The position numbers and the translations under genes were made by a program. Shown piece by piece: positions 33,488 to 41,124 of a stretch of DNA of 64,000 bases (position 1 is its first letter; each line of letters opens with the position of its first letter). The DNA comes from a virus, in the IMG/VR virus record IMGVR_UViG_3300020121_000439, positions 1-64,000 of that record. One strand, written 5' to 3'. Below the pieces are notes generated by a model, which made no database searches, had not been told where the DNA came from, and saw only the letters and a list, made by a program, of their open reading frames with translations.

Positions 33488-34116
33488 AACGATCCCACTA
33501 AGACCCAGTGGACGGTCGAGCCCGCACACAAATCCGCGAAGACGTTTTGCGTCAACGAGACGATTGGGATGGGAGCGGGAAACACGGTTTGTGGAATCAC
33601 ATAACTCGTCGTGTCCCCGGCGTTGAAGAAGAAATTCTTGCCGCCGACGATGTGGCCGATCACGCCGGCGGGCGAAGTCGAGTCCCACGTCGTTAGAACA
33701 CCGTTGTTGTTGCACCAGGAATCAATACTTCCCGTGCCGTGGATTTCGAGGAGATTTATCGGGACGGGGAGCGTAAAGGTCGTTTGGTGCAACGCCGTTC
33801 CGTTAAACCCTTCCTCGCTGATAATCTGAAACGTTCCGTGGCCGTCCGCGCCAATCGCTTCTGAAAACTGGTCGGTGCGATAAAACGACACGCCGTCGCT
33901 GAACGTGCATTGCTGTCCGCCACCGACGAGAATATCTCCGGTGCAAGTAAGTGGTTGAGGCGGGACGAAGTTGGGGTTGGGAGTGGGAGTAGGAATAGGC
34001 GTTGGCGTGGGTGTAGGAGTTGGGTCCAATCCTCCGTCTCCCGGCATAACGATCTGAGCGCCACAACTGCACGCCGCGATGCAGAGAATTACTACGAGCG
34101 TAATTTTGTACATGTT
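33484..34116 (-). CDS. Lipoprotein with Pro-Thr spacer, antisense to late genes
   Basis: The start MYKITLVVILCIAACSCGAQ gives a lipoprotein signal with a lipobox around IAAC, so the mature protein would be anchored to a membrane. A PTPTPTPTPIPTPTPNPNF spacer, as in cell-surface proteins, leads to a 140-residue beta-rich domain with several Cys. The 210-residue gene lies alone on the minus strand behind the tail-spike gene, converging with it by four bases. A surface protein made from the prophage or infected cell, for example for superinfection exclusion, is a reasonable inference. Confidence 0.75.
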   Translation of the reverse strand, partial: NMYKITLVVILCIAACSCGAQIVMPGDGGLDPTPTPTPTPIPTPTPNPNFVPPQPLTCTGDILVGGGQQCTFSDGVSFYRTDQFSEAIGADGHGTFQIISEEGFNGTALHQTTFTLPVPINLLEIHGTGSIDSWCNNNGVLTTWDSTSPAGVIGHIVGGKNFFFNAGDTTSYVIPQTVFPAPIPIVSLTQNVFADLCAGSTVHWVLVGSF

Positions 34117-34247
34117 CCGAAGTTCCTTTTCGTGAGTTTTAACAACGGCGTGAATTCTCATGGCGGGAGTATGCCACATTCTCCGGTCCGCGAGCAATCA
34201 CGAAAATCAGGTTATCACGCTCTCACAACCCCGTCAACTCCCTGCGA

Positions 34248-34254
34248 TATACTA
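34248..34254 (+). promoter_or_regulatory. TATACTA late-promoter box
   Basis: The variant TATACTA lies 36 bases before the ATG of the holin-like gene at 34290, just behind the antisense lipoprotein gene. Confidence 0.5.
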
Positions 34255-34289
34255 TCTTCAGGCGGTATTTCGCGCGTCCACTTCACAAA

Positions 34290-34517
34290 ATGACCCCCAT
34301 CGACAACCACGACCTCCAAGTCGCCCACGATCTCGGCACCGTCGAGGGTAAACTTGCGGCGATCCTCGAAAACACCAAAATCCTGCCTGAGTTAATGCGT
34401 AAGGTCGAGGCCCACGATACGCAGCTCAGCATGATTCGCTGGGTGGGAACGACCGCAATCGGGGGCGTTATCGCCTTCTTCGTCGCCTGGTTCAAATCCC
34501 GGCTCCTGGGGCACTAG
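34290..34517 (+). CDS. XhlA-like/holin-accessory membrane protein
   Basis: The 75-residue protein has a helical N-terminal region (LAAILENTKILPELMRKVEA) and a single C-terminal membrane segment (TTAIGGVIAFFVAWF) followed by a short basic tail. This layout matches XhlA/hemolysin-like proteins that help holins. It starts a small lysis group with the 35654 gene, although the endolysin is far upstream at 17537. Confidence 0.65.
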   Translation: MTPIDNHDLQVAHDLGTVEGKLAAILENTKILPELMRKVEAHDTQLSMIRWVGTTAIGGVIAFFVAWFKSRLLGH

Positions 34518-34528
34518 CGCGGACGGGG

Positions 34529-34535
34529 TAAAATA
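34529..34535 (+). promoter_or_regulatory. TAAAATA late-promoter box
   Basis: The variant TAAAATA lies 20 bases before the ATG at 34556. Confidence 0.45.
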
Positions 34536-34555
34536 GTAAGTAGGAGCCCTACACG

Positions 34556-34888
34556 ATGAATTTCGTCCAAGTCCCCAAACCGATATCAAAAAAGAACGTG
34601 GGTTCCACCGCCGTCGCGGTAAAAACCACTCAGTGCGATGTGCACGGGCTCGTGGTGGTGAACCAAACCGCCGCAGAGGCATTCCTTCAGGTCTATGATC
34701 TCGCTCTGGGCTCCGTGGTGGTTGGCACGGCCGTAGATTATTTCATTCCAATCCCAGCGTCCGGCGGCGTCGTGATCCCGCTCACCAAAGTCGGTTTCCA
34801 GCATTTTAACGCCGTCTCTATCGCGTGCTGCACCGCGCCAGATAACAACGTCGCCGCGCTGTGCGACGTTACAATGTTCATAAAATGA
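34556..34888 (+). CDS. Beta-rich virion protein (110 aa)
   Basis: The start MNFVQVPKPISKKNV follows AGGAG about ten bases upstream. The protein is beta-rich (VHGLVVVNQTAAEAFLQVYD, GGVVIPLTKVGFQHF) like a small decoration or fibre-head protein. It overlaps the next gene by ATGA. No family is recognised. Confidence 0.6.
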   Translation: MNFVQVPKPISKKNVGSTAVAVKTTQCDVHGLVVVNQTAAEAFLQVYDLALGSVVVGTAVDYFIPIPASGGVVIPLTKVGFQHFNAVSIACCTAPDNNVAALCDVTMFIK

Positions 34889-35418
34889 GCGCCTCTGGAC
34901 CCAAGATTTGCGCCACCGCGACCGACGAAGGGTCGCATAGCGGTATTGCGTGGACGAACCCCAATAATATTACGGCGAACGACGGCGTTTTCGCGACGTG
35001 CGCGATGGGCGGGGGCGACACCACGAATCCCCTCCTCGCGTCGAACTTCGGTTTCGCGATTCCCGGCGGCGCCACGATTCTCGGGATCCAAGTGGACGTG
35101 AAGCGTTTCGCGTCGGGCGGCACGGTGAAGGACAACGGTTTGTTCCTGCAATCGGCCGCGGTGGACGTGAGTGCCGACAAATCCACCGCCTCGAACTGGG
35201 CCGGCGCGTCACAGCTCGATAGTTATGGTGGGGCGGCGGACACCTGGGGTTGGGTCGGAATCAGCGCGGCGTTAATCAACTCCGCGACGTTCGGTTTCGA
35301 GATTTCGGGCCAACAAGCGACCGGCACGCCCACCGCTCAAATCGACTACGTACAAGTCACCGTAACGTACTCGGGCGGGGTCGCCAAATCGCTAATGACG
35401 ATGGGCGCAGGAACTTAA
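34885..35418 (+). CDS. Beta-rich virion protein (177 aa)
   Basis: The start MSASGPKICATATDEG is fixed by the ATGA overlap. The sequence alternates strands and turns (ILGIQVDVKRFASGGTVKDN) and ends with a typical AQIDYVQVTVTYSGG segment, as in phage fibre or lectin-like domains. It is co-translated with the 34556 gene, so they may form one surface structure. Confidence 0.6.
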   Translation: MSASGPKICATATDEGSHSGIAWTNPNNITANDGVFATCAMGGGDTTNPLLASNFGFAIPGGATILGIQVDVKRFASGGTVKDNGLFLQSAAVDVSADKSTASNWAGASQLDSYGGAADTWGWVGISAALINSATFGFEISGQQATGTPTAQIDYVQVTVTYSGGVAKSLMTMGAGT

Positions 35419-35441
35419 CAAATGAAAGGAGAAGCACGAAA

Positions 35442-35630
35442 ATGGAATACTTTGTTTACTCGGACGGCAGCGGCGGTTGGATCATCGACCAGGGACGCGG
35501 TTCGCCGCAGCAGAACTTCGCCGCAGTAAATTTCAGTGCGGCGGGAACGGCGGAGAGTGGTTCGGCGGCGTTTCACTTCCTCTCCGCGACCTTAACCGAC
35601 AACCACAACGGCACCGCGACGTTGACGTAA
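35442..35630 (+). CDS. Small Gly/Ser-rich virion protein (62 aa)
   Basis: The start MEYFVYSDGSGGWII follows AAAGGAG about nine bases upstream. The protein is Gly/Ser/Ala-rich and beta, as in small capsid or tail decoration proteins. No family is recognised. Confidence 0.6.
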   Translation: MEYFVYSDGSGGWIIDQGRGSPQQNFAAVNFSAAGTAESGSAAFHFLSATLTDNHNGTATLT

Positions 35631-35634
35631 AATA
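35628..35634 (+). promoter_or_regulatory. TAAAATA late-promoter box before the holin
   Basis: TAAAATAG overlaps the stop of the previous gene and lies 20 bases before the GTG at 35654. Confidence 0.45.
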
Positions 35635-35653
35635 GTGGTAAGGAGTTTCAAAC

Positions 35654-35848
35654 GTGTTTTTCCGCGACCATTTCGACCACTTTCTGCTCGCCGCACTCGC
35701 CGTGCTTTCGGGCGTAGCGGGCGTGTGGTGCCTGGCACACGGGTTGAAAGATGCATCGCAATGGTTGTTTGGACAAGCGGGCGGGTTGATTGGAGCGTTG
35801 ATGTTGCGGATGAACCCCCGGCCGCCCGGCCCTTTAGCGCCGGCGTAG
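35654..35848 (+). CDS. Holin candidate with two membrane segments (64 aa)
   Basis: A GTG start follows AAGGAG about eight bases upstream. Two hydrophobic segments (LLAALAVLSGVAGVWCLAH and FGQAGGLIGALML) flank a short polar loop, and the tail is Pro-rich. Size and topology fit a class II holin, which would release the endolysin at 17537 through the inner membrane. No sequence family is recognised. Confidence 0.68.
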   Translation: MFFRDHFDHFLLAALAVLSGVAGVWCLAHGLKDASQWLFGQAGGLIGALMLRMNPRPPGPLAPA

Positions 35849-35942
35849 TTGACACGCCTATAATCAAACCATGCTTGAAGTCTCGAAGAAAATACGCATC
35901 TCACGTAACTTGGTCGATATTACCGGTCAGGAGGAAAATAAC

Positions 35943-36293
35943 ATGTTCGGATTTGTTTCAGTATCACATTGGGTAGCTAGTGTCGGAAAAAAGATCAAAG
36001 CTTTCGCCTCTGCCGCCGGCCCGGTCCTGGCAAAAATCGACCACACCATTGAAGCCAACCTTCCAGTAATCGAGGGGTTGACGAAGCTCGTTTCCCCACA
36101 AGCCGCTGCAATCGAAGATGCAGCATACAATCTCTTCGGACAGGTGGTGGACGCCGCACAGAAGGGTGGCGCTGCGGCCGCACAGAACGGTTTGTCGCTC
36201 TCCCTAGACAAAGATTTCGTCGCCGCGATCCAAGCGTTGATTCCGGCGATAGAGGAGTTCGCCCGGAACCATGGAGTGCAAAAGCCGACATAA
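35943..36293 (+). CDS. Helical protein closing the late block (116 aa)
   Basis: The start MFGFVSVSHWVASVGKK follows AGGAGG about ten bases upstream. The 116-residue protein is Ala-rich and helical, with amphipathic helices (AAIEDAAYNLFGQVVDAAQK). It may be part of the lysis group or a virion protein. The bidirectional terminator at 36313 follows at once. Confidence 0.62.
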   Translation: MFGFVSVSHWVASVGKKIKAFASAAGPVLAKIDHTIEANLPVIEGLTKLVSPQAAAIEDAAYNLFGQVVDAAQKGGAAAAQNGLSLSLDKDFVAAIQALIPAIEEFARNHGVQKPT

Positions 36294-36312
36294 AATTTGA
36301 CAGACCGCATTG

Positions 36313-36342
36313 AAAGGGCCGGGCTCGAAACCGGCCCTTTTT
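36313..36342. terminator. Strong bidirectional terminator between convergent operons
   Basis: AAAGGGCCGG (36313-36322) pairs perfectly with CCGGCCCTTT (36331-36340) around an eight-base loop, giving A-tract/T-tract flanks on both strands. It ends the late plus-strand block and the leftward replication operon, whose last stop codon lies directly beside it. Confidence 0.9.
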
Positions 36343-36607
36343 ACTGGGCAGCGTCTTTAATCGCGACGAGTTGTTCTTGAACGATCTTCCGCACTTGAGC
36401 TTCGTCTACCTTGGTGAAAAACTCTTCGGCCTTGTCCCACCCATTATCGTCGTCTTCCCATGAAAGCGCGGCGGAGCACACGCCGAGTTCTGGAGGTTGA
36501 AAGAAGAACCTCACCTCCGGCCCCATTGTTTCTTCGTGCCGGTCGATTTTCACAAGAAGCTGGCCAAGATCGGTCGTTTCGAAAAGTTTGCAAAATTTAT
36601 TGGACAT
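36341..36607 (-). CDS. Hypothetical acidic protein (88 aa)
   Basis: The start MSNKFCKLFETTDLGQ is preceded by a weak GAGG and overlaps the end of the dNMP kinase gene by 11 bases. The protein is acidic (LSWEDDDNGWDKAEEFF) and helical at the C-terminus. It is the last gene of the leftward replication operon, ending at the terminator. No family is recognised. Confidence 0.6.
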   Translation of the reverse strand: MSNKFCKLFETTDLGQLLVKIDRHEETMGPEVRFFFQPPELGVCSAALSWEDDDNGWDKAEEFFTKVDEAQVRKIVQEQLVAIKDAAQ

Positions 36608-37268
36608 GGAACCTCGTGAGTATTTGTTCGAACACCCTTTCGCTCTCACGCTGCAACGTCTCCAAATCCCCCTTCGCCGCACGGATCACGTTGTCGCGGA
36701 AATCGTGCTTGCGCCACTCGCGCTCAGAAACGTGCGACGCCACGGCGGGATCTTCGACTTGCCCGATCTGCCCGATCTGCTCGACCTTCACGGCGGCGTG
36801 ACAAATCGCCAACTCGTTTTCGAAGCGCACGTCCGTGATAACCGCGATCTGGGGCGAGTCCTCGGCGATGCGTTCCAACAATCGATTGACCCAATAATCC
36901 GGTTCTTGGGCGCGGCGCCACTCGGTCCCGCCGAGTTGCAGCATCTTCCGGAGATCGTTTTTATTCGCGTTGACCCACGCGATTTTCTCTGCGTCCGTCC
37001 GCGCCTCGTTCCACCTCGGTTGGGGCCGATTGCTCACGAGAAAACCGGAACGGTACGAATAGAAATCCGCCGCGGCGAGAAGATCGTAGGTTTCGATTTT
37101 CAACGCGTCGGCGAGCGCGTATTGCCTCACGTCCATTCCCCAGCGCAGGTCGTCGGGAGCGAGCGGCACCGGAAGCGTCTTACGTCCGTACTTCGCGATG
37201 ATGTGGTCGGCGACGGTATTTTTTCCCGCACCCGCACTTCCGGAAATTCCTATGATAAACGTTGACAT
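36597..37268 (-). CDS. Deoxynucleoside monophosphate kinase
   Basis: The 223-residue protein begins MSTFIIGISGSAGAGKNT, a P-loop at residues 7-18 in the style of the T4 gp1 dNMP kinase family. VITDVRFENELAICHAA supplies the later conserved DVRFENE block of that family. It would phosphorylate dNMPs to feed phage DNA synthesis. It overlaps the neighbouring HNH frame by 19 bases and the downstream gene by 11. Confidence 0.9.
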   Translation of the reverse strand: MSTFIIGISGSAGAGKNTVADHIIAKYGRKTLPVPLAPDDLRWGMDVRQYALADALKIETYDLLAAADFYSYRSGFLVSNRPQPRWNEARTDAEKIAWVNANKNDLRKMLQLGGTEWRRAQEPDYWVNRLLERIAEDSPQIAVITDVRFENELAICHAAVKVEQIGQIGQVEDPAVASHVSEREWRKHDFRDNVIRAAKGDLETLQRESERVFEQILTRFHVQ

Positions 37269-37474
37269 TTCAATTCTCCTCGAAGATATCGCACAGCTTT
37301 GTTAAGCAGACGTAGGTCGTCAGAAAAACTTCCGAGTCCAAGATTGCAAGAAACGCACAACAAACCTCGTACTTTTTGGGTTTTGTGGCAGTGGTCTACA
37401 GCGTGTCGCCGCTTAAAAGCACTGTACTGTTTCCGACCACATATTGCACAGCCGCCCTTTTGTCGGCGTAGCAT
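37250..37474 (-). pseudogene. C-terminal half of a split endonuclease VII-like HNH gene
   Basis: The 74-residue frame starts MLRRQKGGCAICGRKQYS, then has AVDHCHKTQKVRGLLC and CNLGLGSFSDD, the zinc-Cys, catalytic His/Asp and final Asn arrangement of recombination endonuclease VII-type HNH nucleases. The region that should precede it lies in another frame in the overlapping 37413-37823 gene. Either the gene has suffered a frameshift or two chains form one enzyme. Confidence 0.72.
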
Positions 37475-37823
37475 TGCGGAACGGAGTTTTCCCTTTTGTT
37501 AAAAGAGATATTCGGTAATTGGGGTCGTTCTTATATCGTTCGCGTAAGTGAGCATTTCGGGCCATACGTCCTTTAGGAGTCTTTTCTTTACGACCAAACA
37601 GTCGCCGATTCTCGTTTCTTCGGCGACACATCTCTTCGCGAGACATTTTTGGGCGAGGATGCGGAACATAGTGTCGACGCTGCCAATCCTTCTGTGCCAA
37701 ATAACATTTTCGGCATATTAACTTACCCTTGTCTCGGGGCGTCCGTCCACAAGATGTGCATCGGCCAACCTTTTTCCAGTACGCATATCTGCGCTTATAA
37801 AAATTAGGGCCGCGTCGAACCAC
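37413..37823 (-). pseudogene. N-terminal half of a split HNH gene
   Basis: The 136-residue frame starts at a GTG directly after the stop of the upstream gene. It has CTSCGRTPRDKGKLICRKCY, a zinc knuckle, and a basic helical linker ending NDPNYRISLLTKGKTPFRN, which normally leads straight into the HNH domain. That domain follows in the overlapping frame at 37474. The last 20 codons of this frame are out-of-frame reading of the HNH domain. GC is lower than in the neighbours, consistent with a mobile gene. Confidence 0.7.
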
Positions 37824-38288
37824 CTACTTTCGCTTCTCCTTCCTCTCCCGCTCCTCGCGTTTCTCGAACTCCCGTAAATTCGCCACGATCTCGTCCGGGC
37901 GCATTCGGGCGATTTGCGGCGCGACGGGTTCGAGACCCACGAATTCCATCACTAAGCGGAACTCGGCGTGGTGAAACCACTCCTTCGCGTCGAACCTCGC
38001 GTCGTAGCGGTCGCCCAACGCGGTCGGGTTCTTCGCGGCGACATCGTTCTCCGGTTCGTCCACCACCTCCAAATCCTCCATCTCGATCTCCCCCGCGTCT
38101 TTCGCCGCCCGGCCCACCACCGCCAACCACAGCTTCTTGTGGTTCCACAGCGTGTCGTGGGGGTGGACTTCATGGGCGCCCCGGGTCGTGCCCAACCTCC
38201 CCCGTTCGATGTCGTGCTCGAACGAGTTTATGTCGCTCTGGCCCGCCACTAGCTCGATATGGGATGTTACACGATGAGAAGGAGTCAT
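37824..38288 (-). CDS. Hypothetical protein (154 aa)
   Basis: The frame starts MTPSHRVTSHIELVAG with no strong SD in the gap after the HD-hydrolase gene; AAGGAG lies nearby upstream. The protein has an acidic middle (EIEMEDLEVVDEPENDV) and a very basic end (EKREERERKEKRK). It may be DNA-associated. No family is recognised. Confidence 0.6.
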   Translation of the reverse strand: MTPSHRVTSHIELVAGQSDINSFEHDIERGRLGTTRGAHEVHPHDTLWNHKKLWLAVVGRAAKDAGEIEMEDLEVVDEPENDVAAKNPTALGDRYDARFDAKEWFHHAEFRLVMEFVGLEPVAPQIARMRPDEIVANLREFEKREERERKEKRK

Positions 38289-38305
38289 TAGCGGATAGTG
38301 GGATT

Positions 38306-39163
38306 CTAGCGCGTTTTCGCGTTGGAGTCAATAGCGTTCGACGTTGTGAGTTGCCACCCGCCTACCAACACCCGCTTCCGATCCCGTTGTTCGATGTGAA
38401 ACTTCACCGGGCGAATCTGGCCCGCCGCATAGAGTTTCTCAATCATCCGCGCCGCGGTGGACTTCGACACGCCGTTCTCGCGCATGTATTCGGCTTGGGT
38501 GAAGGAGCCAAGCGGGCGTTCGTGGAGCGGAGTCGTGGAGACTAGTGAAGCCGCAACCGACGCAGGGGACGGCCCGACCGTGATCGCCCCCACTAACTCC
38601 ACCGACCGATCCCCCGCCAACTCGCTGTACCTCGCCAGGAAGCGCCGTTCGGCTTCGTCGGGGGGCCAGAGGCGTTTGTGATCTTCCGAAAGCACGAAGA
38701 TTTCCTCGCCATCTTCAACCGGGCGTTTCCACAACAGAAAACTCTCCGTAACGTACATCGCGCGGTCGGTCGCTTTCACCGCGTCGCAGTTCCAAAGCGC
38801 GGGGATGTGCAACGCTTCGTAAACGACCGCCAATGCCGCCTGATCCAACTTGCGATATGGTGCGAGCGGCGCGGAGTGTTTCAGCGGTGTAGTTAAGTCG
38901 CGAAATCCCAGTGCCTCTGAACTATCGTGCAGAAGGAACGCCAGGGGCTCGGCGCAGTAATACGAGCCGACGACCGAGTGCTGGGCGACGGTGAGGCGGG
39001 ATTGCGACGAATAACGGTACTCCCCCGCGAGCCCGTACGCGATGTTTCGCACGTCCACGTCCTTCACGCTCGGGCGCAGAGGGTTAAAGTGTCCGTACCT
39101 CATCCTCATACACCCGCGTTTCATCCCGACAACGCCACGTTCGTCTTTGGTTCCGGTTGGCAT
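38306..39163 (-). CDS. HD-domain phosphohydrolase with C-terminal winged helix
   Basis: The 285-residue protein carries HD-superfamily metal ligands: H62 (TVAQHSVV), H79-D80 (LLHDSSEA) and D133 (KATDRAMY), as in YfbR/YedJ-type 5'-nucleotidases that hydrolyse dNMPs. Residues 225-275 (FTQAEYMRENGVSKSTAARM) look like a winged helix-turn-helix. The combination suggests an enzyme whose activity or gene control is linked to DNA binding. Context with a dNMP kinase suits nucleotide metabolism. The exact substrate is inference. Confidence 0.8.
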   Translation of the reverse strand: MPTGTKDERGVVGMKRGCMRMRYGHFNPLRPSVKDVDVRNIAYGLAGEYRYSSQSRLTVAQHSVVGSYYCAEPLAFLLHDSSEALGFRDLTTPLKHSAPLAPYRKLDQAALAVVYEALHIPALWNCDAVKATDRAMYVTESFLLWKRPVEDGEEIFVLSEDHKRLWPPDEAERRFLARYSELAGDRSVELVGAITVGPSPASVAASLVSTTPLHERPLGSFTQAEYMRENGVSKSTAARMIEKLYAAGQIRPVKFHIEQRDRKRVLVGGWQLTTSNAIDSNAKTR

Positions 39164-39166
39164 CGC

Positions 39167-39364
39167 TCAATCTCCTTTTACGAATCGCCGCAATACTACG
39201 GTGTCCCAAAACCCGTCTTTGAACTCCGTTAAAACGGGAAACACCCCGAACCCCACGACATAATACGTGCGGTACCATTCTTTGTCGAGCACCCACACCG
39301 CGCCGGGCGGGAGTTCGGTGGGGTCGAGCACGAAGGGGCCGGAGAAGGGGTTGAGAGTGGTCAT
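39167..39364 (-). CDS. Hypothetical protein (65 aa)
   Basis: The start MTTLNPFSGPFVLDP overlaps the HNH gene stop in an ATGA junction. The small protein is Trp/Tyr/Phe-rich and beta (AVWVLDKEWYRTYYVVGFGV). No family is recognised. Confidence 0.6.
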   Translation of the reverse strand: MTTLNPFSGPFVLDPTELPPGAVWVLDKEWYRTYYVVGFGVFPVLTEFKDGFWDTVVLRRFVKGD

Positions 39365-39864
39365 TGAACGTACGCCCAGTTAAGACCACGATGAATCGCC
39401 TTAATTGTGTCATATGTCACATTAAACGTATCCGCGATATCTCGACGGGTTTTCCCGGTTCGAAGCATTCGTTTAATTCTACGCACCTGGCTTTCGCGGA
39501 GTATTGCGCTTGGGTTCCTCTCGCCCCATGTAGACCGGCCCTTCGCTTTCATATCAGCGGAGTTCTGCGCTTTGGTGCCGACAAACAGATGTTTCGGATT
39601 CACACACGAAGGATTATCGCAGTCGTGACAAACCACAAGATCAGGAGACACAGTGACGTTGTGATGAAGCTCGTAGCTAAAGCGATGTGTGTACTTCCGA
39701 ACTTTCCGCCCGCTTGGAAGTTCCGCGAGGTGCGGCCAGTTTATCAAACCATAGCCTTTGCTCGTTTGTTCTCCCATCCACAACCAACACGGCCCTAAAT
39801 GTGTACGATGCGCAGGAATGGGGCCGTTAGTGTTGACGCGTTGCCAAAAGCCTTCAAGGGTCAT
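39361..39864 (-). CDS. HNH homing endonuclease with C-terminal HTH
   Basis: The 167-residue protein has an HNH domain of the HNH_3/HNH-AP2 type: CWLWMGEQTSKGYGL, then THRFSYELHHNV, VVCHDCDNPSCVNPKHLFVG. The C-terminal 45 residues (RESQVRRIKRMLRTGKTRRD) form a NUMOD/HTH-like DNA-recognition region. It is a typical free-standing homing endonuclease between phage genes and overlaps the next gene by four bases. Confidence 0.88.
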   Translation of the reverse strand: MTLEGFWQRVNTNGPIPAHRTHLGPCWLWMGEQTSKGYGLINWPHLAELPSGRKVRKYTHRFSYELHHNVTVSPDLVVCHDCDNPSCVNPKHLFVGTKAQNSADMKAKGRSTWGERNPSAILRESQVRRIKRMLRTGKTRRDIADTFNVTYDTIKAIHRGLNWAYVQ

Positions 39865-39869
39865 TGGGT

Positions 39870-40901
39870 TTAATACCTCTTCTCGTAAAACCCACGATCA
39901 TAAAACGGATTCCACTCCACTTTGAAACGGGTGACGTGGCCATCCGTCGGGTCTTGCTTCAGATCAATCCGCACGAACCCAACATGTGCGCCCAGCTTAT
40001 TCTTACGCATGAACATCGTCTGGTCCTCAACGGTGCCACACGACACAAAATGGACTTCACGTGGGTAACAATAATCGAATTTATGGTAGTGCCCACCAAT
40101 TACCACCGCCGGCTTTTCACCACCCTGAAACGACTCCACGATTTTCTGGGGAGCGTAACTAAACGCATACGACGACCCACCACCGGGGTGCATGACTTTA
40201 CAAACCGCCGAACCTTTGCCGCATCGCAGCTCCACGTCCGCCTCAACATGACCGATAAAGCGCAGATCGTTCCTCCCGGCTTTCTCCGCTTTCATCTGCA
40301 TGTACTGGCCGATGTTGATGCACTCCCGTTGAACATACCAACCTTCATGATCGTCACCAGTAATGAAGTACGTCGTCATTCCCTTCTTCACCGGCGTGGT
40401 GTCGATCCAATAATCAATCTGCGCGTCCATGCCGTGAACAAGGAGTTCGTTCTTGTTGAACCGCGCTTCGCCGTCGAGAATGTTTCCGGCATTGAGCACC
40501 GATGTGATACCGTCGTGCTCGAAACGATCATAAGCGGCGTCCTCTACGTCCTGGCGATGGTGGCGGTTCCCCTTGTGGTTGTCCGTTATCACGCCGAACG
40601 TCGTCCAGCCGTTCTTCGCCGTAGAGAGCGTAATGCGACCGCCCGCATCCACGATGCTCGTGAGAAATACTTTCCCGGTCGGCAGAGTGCGGAAGTTTAC
40701 GCCGGAATTGCGTAACGCAGTGAGCGCGGTGCGAACACGGGACGGCGGCAGATTCAACGCGTCCGCCAACTCCCCATCGCTCATCGGTTGCTTGGTAAGG
40801 AGTTTCTTGAGTTGACGGGCGAGTTTCTGGGGGTCGATTTCCTCGACCCGTAATGCGTCGGCCTGTTCCGCCGCGGCTTTAGCTGGGGATTTCGTGGACA
40901 T
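39870..40901 (-). CDS. Calcineurin-like phosphoesterase with N-terminal winged helix
   Basis: The start MSTKSPAKAAAEQAD follows GGAG about nine bases upstream. After a helical N-terminus there is a wHTH (MSDGELADALNLPPSRVRTA, residues 40-60) and a metallophosphoesterase domain: DNH (D107, H109), GNILD in place of GDxxD (G139-D143), GDDHE in place of GNHE (182-186) and GGHYH near residue 293. It would hydrolyse phosphoesters in nucleotides or nucleic acids. The Asn/Asp pair seems swapped between the two motifs. Confidence 0.8.
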   Translation of the reverse strand: MSTKSPAKAAAEQADALRVEEIDPQKLARQLKKLLTKQPMSDGELADALNLPPSRVRTALTALRNSGVNFRTLPTGKVFLTSIVDAGGRITLSTAKNGWTTFGVITDNHKGNRHHRQDVEDAAYDRFEHDGITSVLNAGNILDGEARFNKNELLVHGMDAQIDYWIDTTPVKKGMTTYFITGDDHEGWYVQRECINIGQYMQMKAEKAGRNDLRFIGHVEADVELRCGKGSAVCKVMHPGGGSSYAFSYAPQKIVESFQGGEKPAVVIGGHYHKFDYCYPREVHFVSCGTVEDQTMFMRKNKLGAHVGFVRIDLKQDPTDGHVTRFKVEWNPFYDRGFYEKRY

Positions 40902-41124
40902 TGGTGGAGGTCTCCGAAAGAATAGGATTCGTTCTCTGGCGCGAGCGACGCAGTAACGCCGCACACAACCAACGAGGAACGTTAAAACTCGTAAGACTGT
41001 TCGTTAAGCACACCTTCCAACCCCGTTCGCGGGGCCATTCGCCCACGGTCTGCGTGTCAAGCGAGACTTTAAGTTGGATGTGAAGTGAAGGCCGGAGATG
41101 CGTAAAGCGACCATGAATCTTCAT
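40879..41124 (-). CDS. Hypothetical basic protein (81 aa)
   Basis: The start MKIHGRFTHLRPSLHI follows AGGAG and overlaps the JAB-gene stop (ATGA). The protein is basic with a Trp/Cys segment (GWKVCLTNSLTSF). Its last 23 bases overlap the phosphoesterase start. Such tight packing supports a real gene. No family is recognised. Confidence 0.6.
   Translation of the reverse strand: MKIHGRFTHLRPSLHIQLKVSLDTQTVGEWPRERGWKVCLTNSLTSFNVPRWLCAALLRRSRQRTNPILSETSTNVHEIPS

Noticed and set aside
35852-35870. TTGACA followed closely by TATAAT upstream of the 35943 gene
   Set aside because: The boxes are only a few bases apart, far from the 16-18 spacing needed.
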